Source: Mytilinidion resinicola
Taxonomy: Eukaryota; Ascomycota; Dothideomycetes; Mytilinidiales; Mytilinidiaceae
Assembly: GCF_010093595.1 (NCBI RefSeq)
Contig: NW_022985443.1
Coordinates: 212,688 to 276,687 of the forward strand
DNA length: 64,000 nt
Direction of reading: 5' to 3'
Below are positions 34,671 to 45,915 of this stretch, one piece after another. Under the pieces are notes generated by a model. It did not search any database. It saw only the letters and a program-made list of their open reading frames with translations, and was not told the DNA's origin. Numbering within the stretch: the stretch's first letter is position 1; each line of letters opens with the position of its first letter. A program made the translations under genes and the position numbers.

Positions 34671-35597
34671 CTATCTTATGACAACTAAATCCTCGTCTTC
34701 TGAATCCTCGGCTTCCTGAATCTCTTCATCCGAATCCGTGTCTTCCTGAATTCTATCTTCGAGGGTTTCGTCTTCTTGTATTCTATCCTCCTGATTCTGA
34801 TATTCGAAACCATAGTTCTCGTGCTCCGAGCAAACGCCATCTTCATCTTCACTGAAGTCTCCACACCCAGCAATATTGTCGTTGTCTTCCTTATATCTTT
34901 CCCTTTCAGAATCCACGTCATCTGATGAGCCGTCGTCATCTGAGGAGGTGTATTTAGAAGAAGACCTGTCGTTGTTTTCGTAGCTTTCGTGCTTTCCATA
35001 CTCTCGAGGCTCCCACCTCTGATATTTAGCAGGATATCCATCGTATACGCGACTGTCGGAAAGCTCAGGGTCATCTTCTTCTCCTTGAGACTCCTCTCCG
35101 ATACGGTCTTCTTCGTCACCCTTAAATTCAACCGGCTCTATAATGTTGGCATAATTGGCATCCGGGATGTCTTTCATATTTCGCACTTCGCCGAGGTCAC
35201 TGCGGCCTCCTCCCCACGAGTCTTCGTTTCCTTTACTAGGGTCTCCATCTTTCTCCAGCTCTTCAGATTTCTCCTCCTCTTCTGAATCTCCCGATTCGAT
35301 GCCGTCGTCGCCCGTGGAAGTCGCGTTATCTAGGCCGTCAACATACGGAGTATGGGGCTGATAATGAACAACGTTGGAGAAACGGACTCGAGGGCCTTCT
35401 TGTTTGAGAATCGAACGCGGATGGTCGTTTTGGTTGCGAGGCCCCCTGGAAGCTTTGGCGGTCCTAGAGCTCCTAACAGCACTCTCCGGCAGCTCATGTT
35501 CGTAACGGCCATCGATGCGACTGGGAAACTCCTCTCTGCGGTCGTGTCTATCAGATCTAGTTGGTTTGTATCTGGAGCGACTGCTGGAGGTAGGCAT
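34671..35597 (-). CDS. Acidic disordered protein with SILK and RVxF motifs, candidate PP1 regulator
   Basis: 308 residues, single exon. The first 60 residues are basic and Ser/Arg-rich (MPTSSSRSRYKPTRSDRHDR). Then RSILKQEGPRVRFSNV contains both a SILK motif (62-65) and an RVxF motif (RVRF, 70-73). These are the two short docking motifs used together by protein phosphatase 1 partners, with SILK before RVxF. The rest is mostly Asp/Glu/Ser and probably disordered, with a repeated DRIQED/EDRIQED near the C-terminus. No folded domain is seen. The PP1 role is inference from the motifs. It could also be a species-restricted acidic protein in which the motifs are coincidental, though the paired order argues against that. 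Confidence 0.6.
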   Translation of the reverse strand: MPTSSSRSRYKPTRSDRHDRREEFPSRIDGRYEHELPESAVRSSRTAKASRGPRNQNDHPRSILKQEGPRVRFSNVVHYQPHTPYVDGLDNATSTGDDGIESGDSEEEEKSEELEKDGDPSKGNEDSWGGGRSDLGEVRNMKDIPDANYANIIEPVEFKGDEEDRIGEESQGEEDDPELSDSRVYDGYPAKYQRWEPREYGKHESYENNDRSSSKYTSSDDDGSSDDVDSERERYKEDNDNIAGCGDFSEDEDGVCSEHENYGFEYQNQEDRIQEDETLEDRIQEDTDSDEEIQEAEDSEDEDLVVIR

Positions 35598-36932
35598 AAG
35601 TTCAAAGAATCAAAACTTTTGCTAAGAGAAAGATCTTTGCTAGGAACAAAACCCGCTCTCCTTGGGATGACACTCTTTGGCTCCTGCAACCAAGACTCTC
35701 TCGAGCAAAAAGCGTTAGTATTCGCCAAGCCTTGACGGGGCAGCATGTGATTGGTTCGCTGGTGCAAAGCCTCTGGCATCTCACGATACCGGACCACCAC
35801 TCAGAGCGAGCAATACAAAATCTTCTTAACCTCATTAGTCCAGGTTGCGGCCGAGCTACCCGGCACACCCAATTGCTGCGTTCGGTCTCTTCCGAACTTT
35901 ATTTACCCCGTAAAATCTTCGTAGCGAGCCACGAGCAGGTCCAGGATCTGTGTGGAATTCTCAGCGTCCGGCTGATACTCGGGCACGTGATGGCTAGACA
36001 CGTGATGTATAGGTTTCTATACACGTGATGTGTAGATCTATACTAGGAGGCCTTCCTAGTATAGATCTAGTCAATATTTAGGGCCGCACGGGCCCTCCCT
36101 ACGTGTATATAGCCTAGCTAGATTCCTACACAGAATCGACATCTTTTGTCCTCCATTTTGTTATCACGTGATCGGAATAATCACATCTGAGGTATACGCA
36201 ATACGACACGACTCGAAAACAAGCAAAGCCCCCAAAAAACTCCCAGAACTCTAATAGAAGACATTACATGCTATGTTAAGCACATATGTCAAGAAGAATT
36301 CATAACGAAGCTTCCGCTGTAGACAGATACAACGTTGATGAGGTGGTGTCCAAGCCTCAAAGTGGCATTTTTGTTAGATGGAGGAGCATATGCCTAGTTA
36401 GGCATTCGAGCCTCCGCGAACATTTCCGGCCTAACCCTCGCGCCGATATAGCGCGTAGGAAAGCACGTGATCAGATTGGAAATGGAAAGGAAGAAGTAAG
36501 CGAAGGCGACTACAACGAGAACAGTTCATTGACCCTTAAATCCACTCACCATACATATAATTCTCACTCCTATTGATTCATTGGATTAGTTCCCTCGTCA
36601 ATACAATGTGGGATGGTCTTAAGCTGCAAGAGCTCAGGCCCCCATCCGCACCTTTTCGTCCTGCCCCAGTTCGCCCGCGCCGCGTATCCTTGCGGGCTCA
36701 AGTTCCCCCGAAGCAGCAATTTTTAATCTATTTCAACACTACCATTGGCCCGTTATCATGCTCGCTAAACTAGACCTGCACGAATACGCGGATTGCTCAG
36801 GATTGCGGGATGGATGATAAAAAGCTAGGAGCACCCGCGTAAATTTAAATTCCATGTCCTGCTGTTCCAATTCGAAGGCTACTCTTGCTTAAGCCTCTTG
36901 GATCCTCTGCATTGATTTTCGACGCGGCAATT
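35598..36932. promoter_or_regulatory. Divergent intergenic region with five CACGTGAT motifs
   Basis: CACGTGAT occurs at 35984, 35999, 36022, 36165 and 36464 (start positions), the fourth within the palindrome ATCACGTGAT 36163-36172. A long hairpin (36033-36069) lies among them. The region separates the acidic protein (minus) from the SDR (plus). No gene is supported in it. Confidence 0.4.
36033..36069. repeat. Perfect 16-bp inverted repeat with 5-base loop
   Basis: The arms TAGATCTATACTAGGA and TCCTAGTATAGATCTA are exact reverse complements separated by GGCCT. It could be the core of a small foldback element or a cruciform. Just upstream, 'acacgtgatgt' is repeated at 35998-36008 and 36021-36031. 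Confidence 0.85.
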
Positions 36933-37896
36933 ATGGGAGGCATTACTTTTGATCCAGCGAAGGATGTGCCCGATCTTGCCGGGAAGGTGATATTCATCAC
37001 TGGAGGTATATACTTCCACATCCTTCCACAGTTCTCTAAACCTCCACTAACAACCCCAAGGCACCTCAGGCCTAGGCAAAGAATCCATCCTCCAAATCGC
37101 GCCCCACAACCCAACCCACATCTACTTCACCGGCCGCAACGCCTCCTCCGCAACCTCTACAATCGAGCGCGTCAAGACCCTCGCCCCAAACACCGGCATA
37201 ACCTTCATCTCCATGGACCAGTCCTCGCTCGCATCCATCAAAGCCGCCGTCACCGCCAACTTCACCCACGAACGCCTCGACGTGCTCCTCTGCAACGCCG
37301 GCATCATGAACCGGCCGCCCGCGCAAACCACTGACGGCTACGAGCTGCAGCTCGGCACCAACCACATGGGCCACGCGCTGCTCATCAAGCTGCTGCTCCC
37401 AACGCTGCTCAAGACCGCCGAGCTCCCCGGCGGCGACACCCGCATCATCATCCTCACCTCCCAAGGCATGAAGATGGGCAGCATCGACTTCAAGACCCTC
37501 AAAACACCGCAAAACCGCTGGGTACCCGGCGCCCAGATGCTACGCTATGGACAGTCGAAGCTCGCAAACCTACTGTATGCGAAGCAGCTCTCGATCCTGT
37601 ATCCGCAGCTCACGTGCTTGTCGATCCACCCAGGCGTGGTGAAGACCGAGTTGGTGGCTGAGCAGAGCTTCTTGCACAAGGTCATTATTTATGGGAGTCA
37701 GGTAGGAAAGTTGTTGGAGCCGGAGCAGGGCGCGTACAATCAGGTGTGGGCTTCTGTGGGCGATGTCAAGGGCGTGGCGAATGGGGAGTATTATGAGCCG
37801 GTTGGGAGGGGCGGGTTGGATGGGGGGAGGGCTGCGAATGTGAAGTTAGCGAAGGAGTTGTGGGATTGGACGCAGAAGGAGTTGGAGGCTTGGTAG
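36933..37896 (+). CDS. Short-chain dehydrogenase/reductase (retinol dehydrogenase-like)
   Basis: Exons 36933-37005 and 37061-37896 encode 302 residues. The intron (GTATAT...CTAAC...CAAG) interrupts the cofactor motif, and splicing yields TGGTSGLGK at 23-31, the classical TGxxxGxG. NAG follows in LLCNAGIM and the catalytic YxxxK is YGQSK near 187. The size and the HPGVVKTEL motif fit fungal SDRs related to retinol/WW-domain oxidoreductases, acting on a carbonyl or alcohol with NAD(P)H. The start at 36933 is preferred to the in-frame ATG at 36885 because the family starts shortly before the cofactor motif. Confidence 0.9.
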
Positions 37897-38292
37897 GGTG
37901 TGCGTCGTTTGGTGGCTGCTTGAGTGGTCGATATACCTTTGTTTGTAGGGCGTCGTTACTATCTTTTGCTTTTTATTTTTATAAAAGCTTTGTTGTCATA
38001 AACATCGGTGACCTGCGTATACTTTACGATCGCTCTGTGGGGAAGCCGATGCGCTCAGAGACCCGAAGGAATATGCTGATAAGCGTTCTGGGTACTGGTA
38101 GGTGACTTCGTCTGAGGCGGGCTGGCGAGTTTTCAGATCGCCCAAACCGTTTTGCGTGCACCTCATTCAGCATGATGAAGGTACATCGAAGGATTTCAAA
38201 CGGTCGCGTCCTAATGTACACAGGCTTAAGCCCTGTTACTGTAAACGCCCTGATTCGCTCCAGCAAGCAAATAACTGGTCCGAGACCTTGCC
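37897..38292. other. Intergenic between convergent genes
   Basis: About 400 bases between the SDR and the HET pseudogene, which point towards each other. No feature is recognised. Confidence 0.5.
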
Positions 38293-40130
38293 CTAGATGA
38301 TTCCTATCGGATGGCAAAGGCTCTCGTTCCAAGCCTCGCCTTTCATGATGCCGTGGATGTAGGCATCTCCGATGAGTTCCCAGTCGGAGCCACGTTCGCG
38401 GAGAATGAAAGGCAGCTTCCCGCCCTTGAGGATTGCCACCCGGTCGCCAATCTCAGTAATGCCGGGAACCATTCCAACATAACCATCAGCTGTTCTCGCT
38501 GCGCTTATACAACCCATCGCGCCAACAGCCATTCGAAAGTCCATCTCGGGATTTTTGATACCGAGAGAGTGAAACACATGCCCAATAATTGCAACCAACA
38601 TGTAGATCCAAATGTGCTGATGCAAGCCCATGTTCCGGATGACCTTTAGCAGAGCTTGTCTTCGTAAAAAGAGATGGAACATATGCCGAGTCTTTTCCTT
38701 CCCTTCGGGATAAAGGCAAGCCACACACGTCTGCCACATAACCTTCAGCATATCTTCTCCAGTAGTGTATTTGCGACGCGATCCTGCTTCGAACACGTCC
38801 TCCCAGTCGTAGATCTGGCGTTGGTTGTCTTGAAGGATAGAAGCTTGGCGGCGAAGAGTCTGGTTACCTGTGAGATCATTGACCGTCTACGGCATTGATA
38901 TGGCGGTTATTTCATCAATAATGTACCCAGACAGCTCCAATCGCTTAGCCGCTTCGTCTATTTTGATAGTGCAACTTGAATCGCCTGTTGCCGTGTAGGG
39001 CCGTGCAACATAGTCCTCCGATCCTTCGTTTTCAAATCCTATAAGGCTGACAGAGAAACCCTCAGGTGGAGTTTCACTCCAATCGGGGACCCAAGATGGT
39101 AGTTTCAGTGAGCCAGGTCGGGAACGAAGTCGAGGGATTGTCGAAAAATCCAGATTTGATACCCGCTTTAGCGTCTGGATTGCGACTTGGACGTATACCT
39201 TCTCGGTGGTATTCGCGTCCCCGTAATCTGGAACGATGCCATGCTCGATCAGGCTCTGCTGACAAGCGAGTCCATAAAACGCGAACACTCCATCCCGGGG
39301 ATCACTGGACCTTGATTGCCTATGTCGAGCAAGGATGCTGTAATGATGTTTGTTGATGCCATTCCTGTACTCTTGCTGCGAAAGAATGAGCACCATGGGT
39401 AATCCGACGTTGGAGCTACCGTGGTATTCCACTACCCATTTCTGCCACTGCAAGACGTATATCAAAGCGGCAAAAAGAACCGCAAACTTGATGGCCTTGT
39501 CGCCACAAACAAATCATGCGTCTTCAGACACGACAGCTTCCTGGACAATCCACGATCTGGCAAACCACGGCCGATCGAAGGGGGCAAAGAACGGCTTCCA
39601 GCCTTTATTCCACAGTGTCGAGAATTCGAGTCGGCGAAGAGGCCACATCCGTGGCGTTTTTGTAGCTTTCATGTCCCATAAATACGCATTGCAGAGCCGT
39701 TCTGCAAAGTCGAGTCCGCCGGTGCTCTCATCGCCTTCTGGCCCCAACCAGATCAATGTCCGCGTGGCTCGTTGATAGATGTCACGCATCTTCCGTACCT
39801 GGGCGCTTCTTTCCTCCGGGTCAGCTTGGTTGATGCAAATGGAATCGATCCAAAGCATGCTCGTCGTATTCCTCTTTCTCCGCGTGGGTAGTAGAAAAGC
39901 CTTCAAATTGAACTGAATGGTTATGGTTCCATCGCCGCACCTAACCTCAGTCGTATCGTTCTTGTCGCCCCAGCAGTAGGAAACGGCTTCAATGGAGGAC
40001 AGCTGCTATGGTGAAGAGGAGCATGGAGGATGTCTACTTCCACGTCGCCGTTTTTGTGCCCAGGAGCGAGAGTCACTAGGCGGATCCAGGTGTCCGATCT
40101 TGTACACGTGATCTTATATGGCGCTATACC
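38293..40130 (-). pseudogene. HET-domain (heterokaryon incompatibility) pseudogene
   Basis: Reading leftward from about 40130, coding for a HET protein is clear but broken. WIRLVTLAPGHKNGDVEVDI is in one frame and EAVSYCWGDKNDTTEV in the next, so a one-base loss lies near 39986-39996. The HET core continues with LWIDSICINQAD, TLIWLGPEGDES and SWIVQEAVVSEDA, then meets TGA at 39516-39514, and resumes in the same frame with FVCGDKAIKF. A second in-frame stop, TAG, lies at 38889-38887 before TVNDLTGNQTLRRQ. The frame then runs to the natural stop at 38293. No in-frame start codon is found upstream. Both stops could arise by C-to-T change (CGA to TGA, CAG to TAG), as expected of RIP or deamination. 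HET proteins trigger incompatibility cell death; this copy should not make one. Confidence 0.85.
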
Positions 40131-40355
40131 CTATAGAGCGAGGCTGTGCTACCCCTACCCTGCTGAAAATATACTTTTACCCTGCGCCAGGAAGTCTGGT
40201 CCTTCGCTCCCCGCACCAGGGCAAGCAATCCCCGCTAAGTACGTAGCTGATAAACCAGCACCAAGACGCTTCTTGTCCAGTCTTTTCGATCTTTACTCTC
40301 TCCTCTCCCCCCCGTAAATTATTTCCATCATATCTTTCTCAGACAGCATATCGCT

Positions 40356-40725
40356 ATGGCCGAATCAGTTGGGGTTGAATACATCGGGTGGGAAGATGAC
40401 TTTCGCTACGCCGAAGAGAAATCTCGTATCACTGAGCATATTGAGAAGATCGCAAAAGATAATGGATTCGCCTACGCCTGTGTGCAGTAAGTGTTCTCGA
40501 AAGCCTCCTCTGGCATCCGCATCCAGTTGCTAATGAAGACTTAGAGACATGATCATGAAATATCGATACAGATCTCAAGGGCCATGGATCGATGTGCACT
40601 TCAAACGTGGGAGATGGGTCACAGACGGCCTTGATAAATATGTATTTACAAGATTGTGGTTTAATGAGGATGGCGACCTTGAAAAAGAACCCGAGTTCTT
40701 CGAGGTGGAAAAAAGGAGCATCTAA
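40356..40725 (+). CDS. Small conserved-looking protein, function unknown
   Basis: Exons 40356-40486 and 40545-40725 (GTAAGT...TTAG) give 103 residues. The protein starts MAESVGVEYIGWEDDFRYAE and continues with a helical stretch (KSRITEHIEKIAKDNGFAYA). The second exon has an aromatic-rich probable beta region (GPWIDVHFKRGRWVTDG). There is no signal peptide or membrane span. It is intact and spliced, so likely a real gene. The family is not recognised. Confidence 0.6.
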
Positions 40726-41128
40726 GCTCCATGAGGACTCCAATGTTCTCTTCTCCTGGCTAGGTAGTACCAAGTAAAGTAGGGAGGCGGACTAAATCTC
40801 ACAATGAAGCGGATGGGAATGAATCTCCCACATCGTATTCTACCTTGTCCGTTCTTCCAATAAAATTCGAGTACCCTCTGGAAAAAGTGTCTGGAGTGGT
40901 TTTAGAATCGGGGATTGGGATCGGCGGCCGACCCCCAAATTAGACCCCTGTGCAAGCCTTTCCTCGTCTGTACCTAGTGGAAACTGCGCTGAAATACTCC
41001 CATCCTCCGCCTGATTCCCAACCTCAAGCCGGACCTCCTTGCTTTCGCCGTTCGACAAACCGTGAAAACCCATTCGCGTAATCTCCAATCTTCAAGTCCT
41101 CAGCTTCGATTGTTTTCATACAGCCCTT
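40726..41128. other. Intergenic, promoter of the kinase
   Basis: About 400 bases between two plus-strand genes. Minus-strand frames here are shadows without domains. Confidence 0.45.
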
Positions 41129-42422
41129 ATGTCTCCACGTACCTACGCGCCGTCCCCTTCCACATTCGCGGAAGACCCAGATCGATACCGTGAAAACGGC
41201 CTTCACCCCCTCACTATTGGGGAGACTCTCAAACATGGTAGATATCGAATTGTCCATAAACTAGGCTCCGGAAGCTTCGCTACTGTCTGGCTTGGCAGGG
41301 ACACGTTAGAGAACAAGTATGTCTCTCTGAAGATCTTGTCTGCCGATACGCCTCTTGAGTGTAAAGAGTTACGCATCTTACAAGATATTACGGAGTCTAC
41401 AGTGGCCCACAAAGGGCGAGAGTTTGTTGTTCAGCTTCTTGACCATTTCATCATTCAAGGCCCGAACGGCAAGCACTGGTGCCTTGTAACCGCAGTAGCC
41501 GGAGAGCGTTTGGCAAGAAAGCCCGGCCTACCTTACAATTCCTTGGAATGGCCTCGCATCATTGGGCTTCAGATTGCAGAAGCCTTGGGATATCTTCACA
41601 CTTTAGGCATTGCGCATGGAGGTGAGTATTCATTGCACTCGGGTATATGAGGAAACTTCTAAGTTCGAAACAGATTGCTACACGTCCAACATTCTCTCCC
41701 AGCTTCTCCCTTTTGATAAATGGTCCGAAGAAGAGCTCTATGCTTGCATGGGGCAACCCATTAGACACCAAGTACATCGATTGGATGGGCGACCGAAGGG
41801 GGACAACGCTCCGGATTACACGGTCGACCCCGGCGATGTAGTAGCACTGGAAGCCCGTCTGCCTACAGATCGGATCGTTCTAATCGACTTTGGAGCGGCG
41901 TTCTATCATCACGAACGAATCACCGAGATTTTCACGCCAGCTCCCTTCGCATCACCCGAAATCTTGTTCAGTGGCGAACTCACATCCTCTGTCGATAAAT
42001 GGGCATTTGGGTGTCTGCTGTACGAGCTCTGTGCCGACCGCAGTCTTATAAAGCTGTTATTTGGATGGAACAACGATGCGCTTAAAGACCAGGTATCTAT
42101 GCTTGGGAAGCCATCTGAGGCTCTCTGGCAAAATTGGAAGGGCAAAGAGAAGTATTTCCATCCTGATGGAACTCCAAAAGAGGCCGAAGGCAGGCGATTG
42201 AAGGTCGAGCCGCTCTCCCTGGAGCAACGTGTACGAAACCTAGAGAAGCCCCTGAGCGAGCGAAGTCATGGAACAGACATTGCGACACCGCTCCCACCGG
42301 ATCTCCAGAACTTATATGACCTTCTCAAGGGGATCATAATCTACGACGCAGGCGCTCGCCTCTCTTTTGAAGCAATACAAGCCCACCCGTTCTTCTCGGG
42401 CGTAGATATTCCAAAAGTTTAA
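41129..42422 (+). CDS. SRPK-like serine/threonine protein kinase
   Basis: Exons 41129-41621 and 41674-42422 encode 413 residues. The glycine loop is LGSGSFATVWLGRD and the ATP lysine is in YVSLKIL. The intron falls in the catalytic loop and splicing gives HGDCYTSNIL, so the usual HRD arginine is Gly while the catalytic Asp and Asn remain. The metal site is LIDFGAAF. FASPEILF and KWAFGCLLYEL follow. The 'HGD' loop and the long insert before DFG are typical of the SRPK-related kinases expanded in filamentous fungi. It is probably active, with unknown substrates. The real SRPKs phosphorylate SR splicing factors; that role is not assumed here. Confidence 0.9.
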
Positions 42423-43193
42423 CTAGTTCTATGGCTGAGAACCATAGTCAACGGATCACTCTAATATCAATGTAATCAGAACTTGAGGTCCGGTATGCTT
42501 GCCAAGAGTTGGTGCTTCACTTGGGCATTGATTTGACCCTGAAAATCCACACCAGAGCCTCAATCTTTCACTTGCATTTTATCCCAAATATAACTGGTAG
42601 ATGTTGACCAAGCCTGCATATGCACTGGCCTCTTGTTTTGCCTAAGATCCCCAGCCCCCTCTCTGGCGGGGCCTTGAAGACTGGGTTGACATGTCCTACC
42701 GAATGTTTCCCCGCTAATAGTCGGCCAAGAACGGGCGCAGCCGTGTTGATCGACGATTGCCGTGCTCGCCGTCACGAGGCTCTTACACAACACATCCAAT
42801 TGCACCGTCAATCTTTTAGTAATGCCTTTCTTGAAAAACAAAGAATGAACGAATGTTCGATGAATCAAGTACTATCGTGGACAGCAGAATCAAGTATCAT
42901 GATCATGAATTATCATAAACACCCCTTGAAATTCTTTCAAAAACCGCAAGCATAAAGTACCCTTGGTCCAGCATAGAAAGAGATTCTCAGACGATACGGC
43001 AAATCCTCAAAGTTTCCATGCCGGGCCTTTCTTGCACGTGTACAACCTGCACGTGAACTTGGCAAACTCCTCGCTTAGTGAAGGAACTGTACCATCACTC
43101 TCGGGTACCATCAACATCAACACCATCATCCCTAACCAGCATGTTTTAGCCTCATACCCACAGTAGCTCATCGTTCTGCCTTCGTAATTGTAC
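42423..43193. other. Intergenic, no gene seen
   Basis: 770 bases between the kinase and the small minus-strand gene. Open frames of about 100 codons have no domain and biased composition. Confidence 0.4.
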
Positions 43194-43424
43194 TCACTGA
43201 GCGGGCCTCAAAGGCTTAGCCTTCTCCTTCGAGAAGTCGACGTCGGCTCGTGGATCAAGCGCAATGGTGCCGTGTTGGCTCATGCCATACTTCGCGGGGT
43301 TCATGCCGGCGTCGATGTCGTCTTTCATAGTGATGGTCTTGCCTTTGGGGGTTGAGCCCATCAAGGCTGGATACCATTCTTTCCAAGGCTGGATGAGGTC
43401 TGGTTTGGCGGTCTCGACAGTCAT
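43194..43424 (-). CDS. Small 76-residue protein, function unknown
   Basis: The protein begins MTVETAKPDLIQPWKEWYPA and is rich in Lys, Asp and Pro (TPKGKTITMKDDIDAGMNP). It is hydrophilic with no cysteine, signal peptide or membrane span. Codon composition is like that of neighbouring genes and start and stop are clean. I do not recognise the family. A short Trp/Pro-rich opening followed by a charged tail is seen in some small fungal mitochondrial or stress proteins, but no assignment is made. Confidence 0.5.
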   Translation of the reverse strand: MTVETAKPDLIQPWKEWYPALMGSTPKGKTITMKDDIDAGMNPAKYGMSQHGTIALDPRADVDFSKEKAKPLRPAQ

Positions 43425-43832
43425 GTTATTGTTTTCTGCTTCTAGGATGACTTTTGGTTTGTAGTAACGGGGAACGAGGGTCGAGGTGGAAGAGCTTTGG
43501 GGATGCGGTGGAGAGGTGGAGAGGGGGTGGGATACGGCGCAGTTAAATAAAACTCTATGGAAAGCCAGACCAATAGATTGGTCGGGCTGTAACTACTCAG
43601 CACGGCCGAATACGAAGACCCCTGTTCAGATTGCGTGCGAGATAAGCAGCTCCGTGGGGTTGTGCTGAACTTGCATGTAGTTGGCCCCGGCCTTGCATTA
43701 CCTATATTGAAGCTCTAGCCTCTAGATAAAACATAAGCTTGTCTTCTGCATCCACCCTCCAGACACATCCACCCCATAACACACTTCCTTACCATTTCTT
43801 ACAAACCGTATCGCCAGTCGGCTCGCTTCAAC
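43425..43832. promoter_or_regulatory. Divergent promoter region
   Basis: 408 bases between the small minus-strand gene and the AsaB/CmcJ-like gene. No definite element is seen. Confidence 0.4.
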
Positions 43833-44876
43833 ATGGAAACCTCAATCTCCTATCTAGCTCAACATCCCATCTTCGACATTGAGAAACCTTTCGATACCGA
43901 CGTGCCCGTTGACCACATCCCCGGCGCGCGCGCCTCGAACCATCAGAACGATGAGAGAGCCGTGACGGTGTATCCCATCATCGACCCCGACGAATGGGAC
44001 CTCGAGAAACACGGTTTCTGCTTTATCAAAGCAAGGACGGGGTTGAAGGCTCAGGATGCATTGACGAGGAAAAGGGAGGTGCAAAAGGGCTATTGGTATG
44101 AGATTGAGGCGTTGTTGCATGAGAAGTTCCCACAGTATTCGAGGATTGAGTGTTATGACTGTACGGTAGGTCATTATTATTTCATCGTTGCTATTCCGGA
44201 CAGATTCCCTTGTCGCTCTTACATTTCGCGTTACGACCGATGTAATAGATTTCGATGTAGGTTAGGAAGAGGGACCCCGACTTTCCTGCCAATATTAGGA
44301 TCTATACCAAGGTTGAGCAGCCGGCGCGAAGACCACATAGTGACTGTTCCCCGAGGGGTGCGCACATGAATCTTGAGCGTGCATTCCCGGGACAGGAAAG
44401 CTTTTGGGAAGGCAAGGATTTCGATGTTTTGAAGTATGTCCTTCGCCGCTCCCCATCCATAGCTACTTGGAAGAACCTAACATCTTCTCATCAGCGTTTG
44501 GCGACCCCTGCGAGGCCCAAACAATGACTGGCCCTTGGCGATGTGTGACTGGACGACCATCGACGCTTCAACCGACGTACGCGTCAACGATGCTATCAGA
44601 CGCGATCGGGTGGATGAGAACGCTATCCTTCATTTCAACGAGAAGCACAAGTGGTATTACATGAAGGATCAGTCGGTGGAGGATTTGATCGTCTTTCGCA
44701 ATGCTGATTCTTTGGGGAAGCGTGCTCGTAAGTTTCCTTTCTGTCTCTGTAGAAATCGAGGATCGAATGCGTGCTAATGTGTCTTTGAAGAGGGGTTCCA
44801 CTGTTCGGTCTTGAATCCGGAGGCGAGTGGTCAACTGAGGGAGAGTGTTGAGGTCAGATGTGTTGCGTTTCGTTGA
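43833..44876 (+). CDS. AsaB/CmcJ-like oxygenase family protein (GA4 desaturase-like)
   Basis: Exons 43833-44165, 44261-44433, 44495-44727 and 44791-44876 encode 274 residues. All junctions are GT-AG and keep phase (GTAGGT, GTATGT, GTAAGT donors). The sequence is collinear with fungal 'CmcJ/AsaB' proteins: an N-terminal acidic part, KHGFCFIKARTG, an RPHSDCSP stretch with a candidate iron-binding His and Asp, FDVLNVWRPLRGPNNDWPLAMCDW, and the C-terminal motif HFNEKHKWYYMKDQSVEDLIVFRNAD followed by GFHCSVLNP. Family members act as non-heme iron oxygenases or desaturases in secondary metabolism. The substrate is unknown and no biosynthetic core gene is nearby. Confidence 0.85.
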
Positions 44877-45915
44877 GGGCGTGGTGCACACTAAAGCGTG
44901 CTTGTCACCAAGAATAGTAGGTATAAGTCAATACTGTACATTCGGAACGTACTACGCTATCAACAAAACGTTACGAATAAGGCTACTGACAACTTAATAC
45001 AAGCCCAAACCCTCAAGTAATCAATCCAATTGCACAAGACATCTAACCATCCTATATATCGGAGTGTTTACTCAAAAGAATGTAACTTGTAGGGGCTACG
45101 ACCTATCTCGGCTTAGACAGTAGAGAGAACGTCTGTCCTCCTGTCCCCGAATACCGAGGCAAAAGTATCACAATTGAGAAAGCTTCGTGTTGATGGGAGA
45201 GCAGAGGGTCCTGCACCCCGATTTGGGACTATCAAGTCGTCAATTTCTCGTCCCATCGGAGATTCGATAGCCCCCACGCTGCTTCTCACCATTCAAGAGC
45301 TCCGCCACCGCATGGTTCTGCCGAGTCGGGCGGGGTAACAATATACAGCCCTCTAGGCGCATCTCATAGTTAGCGTCGCAATTAGTTACGGTGTTGAAAT
45401 AGCTTTTGATCCCTACGAAAGGCTACTTTGAACCAATGAACTCGATATTATGGAGTTGCCGTCCCGTATCTCCAAGGGAAGCCACCTGCACACTAATCAC
45501 AGGATGCGTCTAGGGGCTGGGCTGTAACTGGGTCGGGCGCAATAAATGCACTCATCCCTAGCCGCAATAGGAGGGCGGGTATTGTGTTCTATTGGCTAAG
45601 TCTTTTAGGAGAGGGGTGCAAAGGTGCCTAATGGAATGCCTTGAGGCATTCGTTGGCGTTTTGAGAAGGCAATCAGGCTTTCCCGGACTCTGGAGGTGAA
45701 TGAGTAACACTCTGGCATTATCTCTCTACTTCTGCAGCCTCGGGACCTTGGCTGCTAGCTCATGCATCGGCCGTAGACTGGCACTAATATTGGATTGGAT
45801 TCAGCTAACCCTTTTGAGAAGCAACTTCGCCCGCATTCATGCTCTAAGAAGCAACTTGAAGAACTCTTGGCATCACTTGAATTCTCTGTAGCCTAGTAGC
45901 CTCTTCTCCACGAAA
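44877..45915. other. Intergenic between convergent genes, no gene seen
   Basis: About 1 kb. It contains an 18-bp hairpin GAATGCCT-tg-AGGCATTC around 45634-45651. The one open plus-strand frame at 45700-45891 lacks any domain. Confidence 0.4.
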
